From assembly GCF_003675385.1 (NCBI RefSeq), contig NZ_RCWZ01000003.1:496001-560000 (forward strand): 64,000 nucleotides of DNA, written 5' to 3'. Positions 60,211-64,000 of this stretch are shown here, one piece after another. The translations under genes were made by a program, and so were the position numbers. Each line of letters opens with the position of its first letter. The first letter of the stretch is position 1. Source of the stretch: Mucilaginibacter kameinonensis. Lineage in GTDB: Bacteria; Bacteroidota; Bacteroidia; Sphingobacteriales; Sphingobacteriaceae. A model generated the notes under the pieces. The model was given only the letters and a program-made list of their open reading frames with translations, was not told where the DNA came from and searched no databases.

Positions 60211-61546
60211 CTTCTTCTATTGGTGCGCTCATCATATCTTCGGTTAGGGCAACTCTATGTTTGCCCATCGCTACAAAAATTAACAGTACAATTACCAGTC
60301 CTCCTCCAAAAATGAGGCTCATATCCGGGTTAAAGTATATGGTTGCTATCAAACAAACCACACAAATCACTAAAGCAATTGCCGGGAAAACCGGGTATGC
60401 CGGGGCCAAAAATGGCCGGCTTAAACGGGGCTCCTTTTTGCGCAGTATAAACAGGCTCAGCATGCTCATAATGTACATCACTACCGCGCCAAGTACCGAT
60501 AGCATGATAATCTGATCTGTTTTAAATTTATAAATGAAGATAGAACTTACCACTCCGCTCACCACCAGCGCCCAATGCGGGGTTTGGAACCTGTGGTTAA
60601 TATCTGACAGCATACGCGGCAAATAACCGCTGCGTGCCATCGCGAAAACCTGCCTTGACGACGCAAGGATGATCCCGTGCAGCGAAGCTATCAGGCCAAA
60701 CAAACCTATGCTGGCAAATATTTTGGTTAAGCCGTTACCCTTTCCCAATACTATGCCGATGGCTTCGGGTAGCGGATAATCTAAATGACTTAGTTTGCGC
60801 CAATCGGTAAGTCCGCCGGTAATAATCATTACACCTAAGGCCAATACTACAAGGGTTATTATAGCCGAAATATATCCTCGAGGAATGTTCCTTTTAGGAT
60901 TTTCAACTTCTTCGGCAACCATGGCAACACCCTCAATGGCCAAATAAAACCAAACAGCAAAAGGTAATGCGGCAAATACCCCCGCCCATCCAAATGGCAT
61001 AGGATTAGTAAGGTAATTATCCATTTTAAAATGAGGCGAAACAATGCCCAGGTAAAGAGCCAGCTCCACTACGGCAAGTATGGTGATGAATACGGAAAAC
61101 GTGGCAGACTCTTTAACCCCCAGCATGTTTAAAAGAATAAAAAACACGTTAAACCCCATGGCCGCTTCCGTTATGGGAATGGCCGGGTATAAAAAATGAA
61201 GATAACTGCCTAAAGAAACCGCTACGGCAGGCGTGGCTACCAGGAAATCGACAAGGGTAGCGTAACCGGCAATCAAGCCACCAAATGGCCCCATTGCCCG
61301 GTAGGCATATGCAAAAGCACCGCCGGCATGAGGGATGGAGGCGGTGAGTTCGGTATAACTAAAAATAAATGTGATATACATTAATGTGATAACCAGCGTG
61401 GCTATCAACAGGCCTATTGTACCCGATACAGCCCATCCTAAATTCCATCCAAAATACTCGCCCGAAATAACCAAACCTACGGCAATGGCCCATAAATGGA
61501 TCGGTTTTAAAACCCTTTTTAAATGTTCTGTAGAAGTTTCCGCCAT
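60197..61546 (-). CDS. eat: ethanolamine permease, APC superfamily
   Basis: 449 residues with about 12 membrane helices. N-terminal KPIHLWAIAVGLVISGEYFGWNLGW, ETSIPHAGGAFAYAYRAMGP-like SIPHAGG motif and FGGLIAGYATLVDFLVATPA match the APC family and its ethanolamine-permease branch. Expected to import ethanolamine for EutBC, consistent with the position directly before eutB. It ends with a short cytoplasmic tail (EDMMSAPIEEVINH). Confidence 0.88.
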   Translation of the reverse strand: MAETSTEHLKRVLKPIHLWAIAVGLVISGEYFGWNLGWAVSGTIGLLIATLVITLMYITFIFSYTELTASIPHAGGAFAYAYRAMGPFGGLIAGYATLVDFLVATPAVAVSLGSYLHFLYPAIPITEAAMGFNVFFILLNMLGVKESATFSVFITILAVVELALYLGIVSPHFKMDNYLTNPMPFGWAGVFAALPFAVWFYLAIEGVAMVAEEVENPKRNIPRGYISAIITLVVLALGVMIITGGLTDWRKLSHLDYPLPEAIGIVLGKGNGLTKIFASIGLFGLIASLHGIILASSRQVFAMARSGYLPRMLSDINHRFQTPHWALVVSGVVSSIFIYKFKTDQIIMLSVLGAVVMYIMSMLSLFILRKKEPRLSRPFLAPAYPVFPAIALVICVVCLIATIYFNPDMSLIFGGGLVIVLLIFVAMGKHRVALTEDMMSAPIEEVINH

Positions 61547-61746
61547 ACACCGCCGCTATAAACAATAATTTATCGCCTTAAATTACTCATATGGCAGGTT
61601 AAATCAAAATTACGGAACGTTATGGAATTGTTAAGCGGTTCTTTTTCATAAAACACAGTAATTTATAACAATATCCCATCATAAATAATTCAAAAATTAG
61701 AAACAGCACAAAAACACAAATCACAAACACCCTCACATAATAAAAA

Positions 61747-61773
61747 CAGCCGATAAATCTCATTTACCGGCTG
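61747..61773 (-). terminator. terminator of the sugar isomerase-like gene
   Basis: CAGCCG (61747-61752) and TAAAT (61754-61758) pair with ATTTA (61762-61766) and CGGCTG (61768-61773), with one A/C mismatch and a CTC loop. A T-run follows on the minus strand. Confidence 0.8.
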
Positions 61774-61815
61774 CCGTTCTAATATAAAAACAATCAATAG
61801 TTAGCTACAATCCAT

Positions 61816-62745
61816 TTACACCATCAGCTTATCCTTCAAATAGCCCATACTGGCAGTAATACTGGCAAAAGCATCTTTTGGCATATCATGTTCCACGAAA
61901 AAGTGTTTCATCCCTGCTGATTTTGCCGCTGCGAAAATTGGTTTAAAATCAATAGTACCACCGCCTACAGGCTGGATATTTTGCCTGGCAGCATCCAGAT
62001 CCTTCACATGCCAAAGCGGGAAACGGCCCGGATGTTGTTTAAACATCTCTACCGGATTTTTACCTGCCTTAACAGCCCAGGCCAAATCAAGCTCCATTTT
62101 TACATTGTTCGCGTCGGTTTCGCCCAAAAGTAAATCATACGGTACTTTACCATCAACCGCGTGAAATTCCATATCATGGTTATGATAGGCGAACTGGATG
62201 CCAGCTTTTTTAGCCGCTTCCCCGGTTTTGTTAAGTACTTCAATAGTTGATTTTATTTCGTCAAGTGTGGCGGTTGGCGAATTGGCGCAAACCAGGTATT
62301 TAACGCCACCTTCCGCAACTTCATCAACTACTTGCTGCATATTATCGCGCAGGTTCAACACAGGAGGCAGCACCATCGGCTTGCCATCGGCGCCAACAGG
62401 CATTTTTGCTCCCGGAGGCAGCTTAAACGGGGCGCCAAGTACGTGGTGCGAAACCCAATTCATCCCTAAGTCGTTCGCCGTAGCTTTAAACTCTTTAGGT
62501 TTCATGCCGTAATAGCCTCCCTTTTTACTAAAGGCCGATTCCAACTCCTTATAGCCTATAGCCGCAATTTTGTTTAGCGTGCCATTAACATCTTCATCAA
62601 TAATGCCAAAAAAGGTAAATAACTGTAATCCTACAGGGTGGTGCTCCATGTTACTTAACAAACTTGCCGCTTTACCCGATAAAGCCATGCCACCAAGCAC
62701 TAATGCGCCGGTGCCTTTAATAAAATTTCTTCTGCTGTAATTCAT
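61816..62745 (-). CDS. Tat-exported sugar isomerase/epimerase-like TIM-barrel protein (AP_endonuc_2 family)
   Basis: 309 residues. Twin-arginine signal (MNYSRRNFIKGTGALVLGG). PF01261-type barrel: VGLQLFTFFG, YKELESAFSK, VCANSPTAT, QFAYHNHDMEF (metal-binding His/Asp), MELDLAWAVKAGKNP and the C-terminal MKHFFVEHDMP. The Glu, His and Asp residues give the metal site of xylose-isomerase-like enzymes. Periplasmic; family members isomerise or epimerise sugars. It is a single gene with its own terminator, and no sugar locus is directly adjacent. Confidence 0.9.
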   Translation of the reverse strand: MNYSRRNFIKGTGALVLGGMALSGKAASLLSNMEHHPVGLQLFTFFGIIDEDVNGTLNKIAAIGYKELESAFSKKGGYYGMKPKEFKATANDLGMNWVSHHVLGAPFKLPPGAKMPVGADGKPMVLPPVLNLRDNMQQVVDEVAEGGVKYLVCANSPTATLDEIKSTIEVLNKTGEAAKKAGIQFAYHNHDMEFHAVDGKVPYDLLLGETDANNVKMELDLAWAVKAGKNPVEMFKQHPGRFPLWHVKDLDAARQNIQPVGGGTIDFKPIFAAAKSAGMKHFFVEHDMPKDAFASITASMGYLKDKLMV

Positions 62746-63220
62746 GCTTTGATAATGGTTAATAATTAACTGGTACAGTAAAGCTAATTAATTAAAAATG
62801 AGCAAAGAAATTTTATTGTGTCTTTTTTACACAATAATTTATTTTTAAGCTAAAAGCAGAATGCTGAAAGCTTAAGGTCGGTAATAAATAAATTCACGTC
62901 GTTATATGGCGTCCAAACTATAATAGCTAATTTTCGGTACATATGTTATGGTTAGTAAATTAGCAGTTAGCACCAGAGGTGCCAAAGGTTTGTAGCATTA
63001 AGATATGACAGTTTTTTAGTGTGCCGGAGGTACACAACACAGATAGATTGCTAAGAATATAACCTTTATTACAATTATATATACGGGCGTTGCCTCCGGC
63101 CCCGGCTATTCGCTGCAAGTCCTCGCTTTACCAGTGCACAAACCCAACGTACGCTGCGGGCTTTACGCTCCTATCCCTAACGCAGAAATGGGTTTAAATA
63201 ACAGTTTTGCGTATCCTAAA
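62746..63220. other. 475-base intergenic region with repeat-like elements
   Basis: No credible gene. It holds GCACC-AGA-GGTGC (62970-62982) followed by CAAAGGTTTGTAGC, a related GTGCCGGAGGTACAC (63021-63035), and a GC-richer stretch (about 63086-63190, with GGCGTTGCCTCCGGCCCCGG and CGCTGCGGGCTTTACGCTCC) that differs in composition from the surrounding AT-rich DNA and resembles widespread Bacteroidota intergenic repeat sequence. I see no ORF or hairpin strong enough to call a gene. Confidence 0.5.
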
Positions 63221-63823
63221 TCAAACGATCTCGGGCAGGCTGTTGTGTACCATTGATGATATAATGAAAGTAATAATAGCTATGATAAGCCCGAACATGA
63301 AAACATTATAGGCAGCCCGGAGCAAACGGTATTTACGGCCCAGCACCACGCCCTGTGTATGAATATCTTTAATCAGACTATCGTACAGGTATTCTTTATC
63401 ATGGAGTACATTCTTCATACCGGCTGCAAAGTCATCAAGCTTCATCCGGTAAAAATTACCAAAAAACAGCAGATTGGCTTTTTTGTCATCAATATCTTTG
63501 GTACTGAATTTCCCCCTTGGTATAGATGGCCGGGTAGACAATATAGCGAGGATCATAGTAGCCAAACTAACTGTAAGCAGCAGATACGACGGCAGTACCA
63601 GGAAAGAGTTATCTTTCAATTTCCGCAGAACCAAACTAATAATAGCCGAAATAATGATAGAATTAACCGTGATCAGGATCTGGGCTTTATTGTCGGCCAT
63701 ATCACTCAGGCGTTGATCGGTACTGGCAGTAACCTTTAGCAGGGTTTCAATGCCTAAATCTATATCAGCTACCTCCGCAGCCTTTTGCGGTAATGTTTCC
63801 GGGGCGTCTGCCATCGCTTTCAT
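63221..63823 (-). CDS. Pycsar-type membrane effector-like protein (DUF5706 / PycTM)
   Basis: 200 residues (start at 63823; Met4 equally possible). The LSDMADNKAQILITVNSI segment before the first membrane helix (about 49-67), a second helix (about 74-95) and a C-terminal helix (about 174-191) are the hallmark of DUF5706. The best-known members are PycTM effectors of Pycsar antiphage systems, which bind a cyclic nucleotide and disrupt the membrane. Here there is no uridylate/cytidylate cyclase beside it and no HD domain fused to it. Its role may therefore be unrelated to defence; the family is also widespread as orphans in Bacteroidota. Confidence 0.75.
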   Translation of the reverse strand: MKAMADAPETLPQKAAEVADIDLGIETLLKVTASTDQRLSDMADNKAQILITVNSIIISAIISLVLRKLKDNSFLVLPSYLLLTVSLATMILAILSTRPSIPRGKFSTKDIDDKKANLLFFGNFYRMKLDDFAAGMKNVLHDKEYLYDSLIKDIHTQGVVLGRKYRLLRAAYNVFMFGLIIAIITFIISSMVHNSLPEIV

Positions 63824-63896
63824 TTTAAACCCATAAATTTAGGTTATTTCGTATCAATATCTTAAAGTCAAAATGACGTATACAAGAGCGATATCT

Positions 63897-64000
63897 TTAC
63901 TCCAGGTACAAGCAATTAGCAATCAAACCTGTCCAGCCGGTTTGGTGGGCTGCACCTAAACCCAGACCAGTATCACCGTCAAAAAACTCGTAAAAAAGGA
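63897..64000 (-). CDS. C-terminal end of a GH63/MGH1-like glycosidase (partial)
   Basis: Leftward frame ending with TAA at 63899-63897 and open to the window edge; 34 codons are visible. The residues YEFFDGDTGLGLGAAHQTGW are the conserved C-terminal stretch of (alpha/alpha)6 glucosidases of the GH63/mannosylglycerate-hydrolase type (DGDTG-GLGA-HQTGWT-L). The protein is outside the window, so substrate, signal peptide and length are unknown. Confidence 0.65.
   Translation of the reverse strand, partial: LFYEFFDGDTGLGLGAAHQTGWTGLIANCLYLE

Noticed and set aside
57772..61546. Bacterial microcompartment eut operon
   Set aside because: Only permease, eutB and eutC are present; no shell proteins or associated dehydrogenases are visible.
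1..64000. tRNA, rRNA, prophage or insertion sequence
   Set aside because: No cloverleaf-type sequence with a T-loop motif, no rRNA segment, no transposase or integrase, and no phage structural genes were recognised in reading the window.

Overview
The window looks like a chromosomal segment of a Sphingobacteriaceae-type Bacteroidota, most like Mucilaginibacter or Pedobacter. The reasons are a SusC-type outer-membrane receptor with its own ECF sigma/FecR pair, a dense set of secreted glycoside hydrolases, starts without Shine-Dalgarno sequences (some TTG), TAnnTTTG-like -7 boxes, and families of intergenic inverted repeats typical of this group. The genus is an inference from style, not a database match. 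I see no rRNA, tRNA, CRISPR array, phage or insertion sequence. Both edges cut through genes: a TPR-like protein on the left and the C-terminus of a probable GH63/MGH1-like glucosidase on the right.

Layout. 0.5-3.4 kb: three-gene ABC importer operon (lipoprotein binding protein, permease, ATPase) plus a small unknown protein. 3.5-11 kb: HAD phosphatase, NHL-propeller lipoprotein, two very small proteins, DUF983 protein with an AraC regulator, hybrid histidine kinase, aldo/keto reductase. 11-19 kb: HscA-like Hsp70, a putative TIM-barrel lipoprotein, two tandem secreted paralogues, TPR protein, riboflavin synthase, SRPBCC protein, NUDIX hydrolase. 19-25 kb: dihaem cytochrome c, SDR, a secreted protein ending in a Hint (hedgehog/intein-type) domain, and a pair of Tat-exported enzymes (PLP aminotransferase and flavin amine oxidase). 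25-28.7 kb: BlaI/M56 sensor pair with visible operators, and topoisomerase IB.

29-48 kb is the most striking part: a glycan-utilisation locus. Five leftward genes encode GH29, GH2, GH20, GH29 and GH92 enzymes. Divergent from them lie an ECF sigma factor, a FecR anti-sigma factor, an STN-domain SusC receptor and a GH3 enzyme of beta-xylosidase type. Alpha-fucosidase, beta-xylosidase, alpha-mannosidase, beta-mannosidase and beta-hexosaminidase are together the exo-enzyme set needed for plant-type complex N-glycans. There is no SusD, PNGase or endo-glycosidase in the window.

48-64 kb: ECF42-type sigma factor with a DGPF/YCII partner, aldo/keto reductase, TfoX-like protein, GNAT, iron-permease-family protein, class II aldolase (fbaA), accD, htpG, a DUF4251 protein, then a compact ethanolamine set (APC permease, eutB, eutC) without microcompartment genes. 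A Tat-exported sugar isomerase-like TIM barrel and an orphan Pycsar-type membrane effector follow. Several intergenic gaps carry long hairpins; one family (core GTCATTGCGAGG) occurs four times between 48 and 58 kb.
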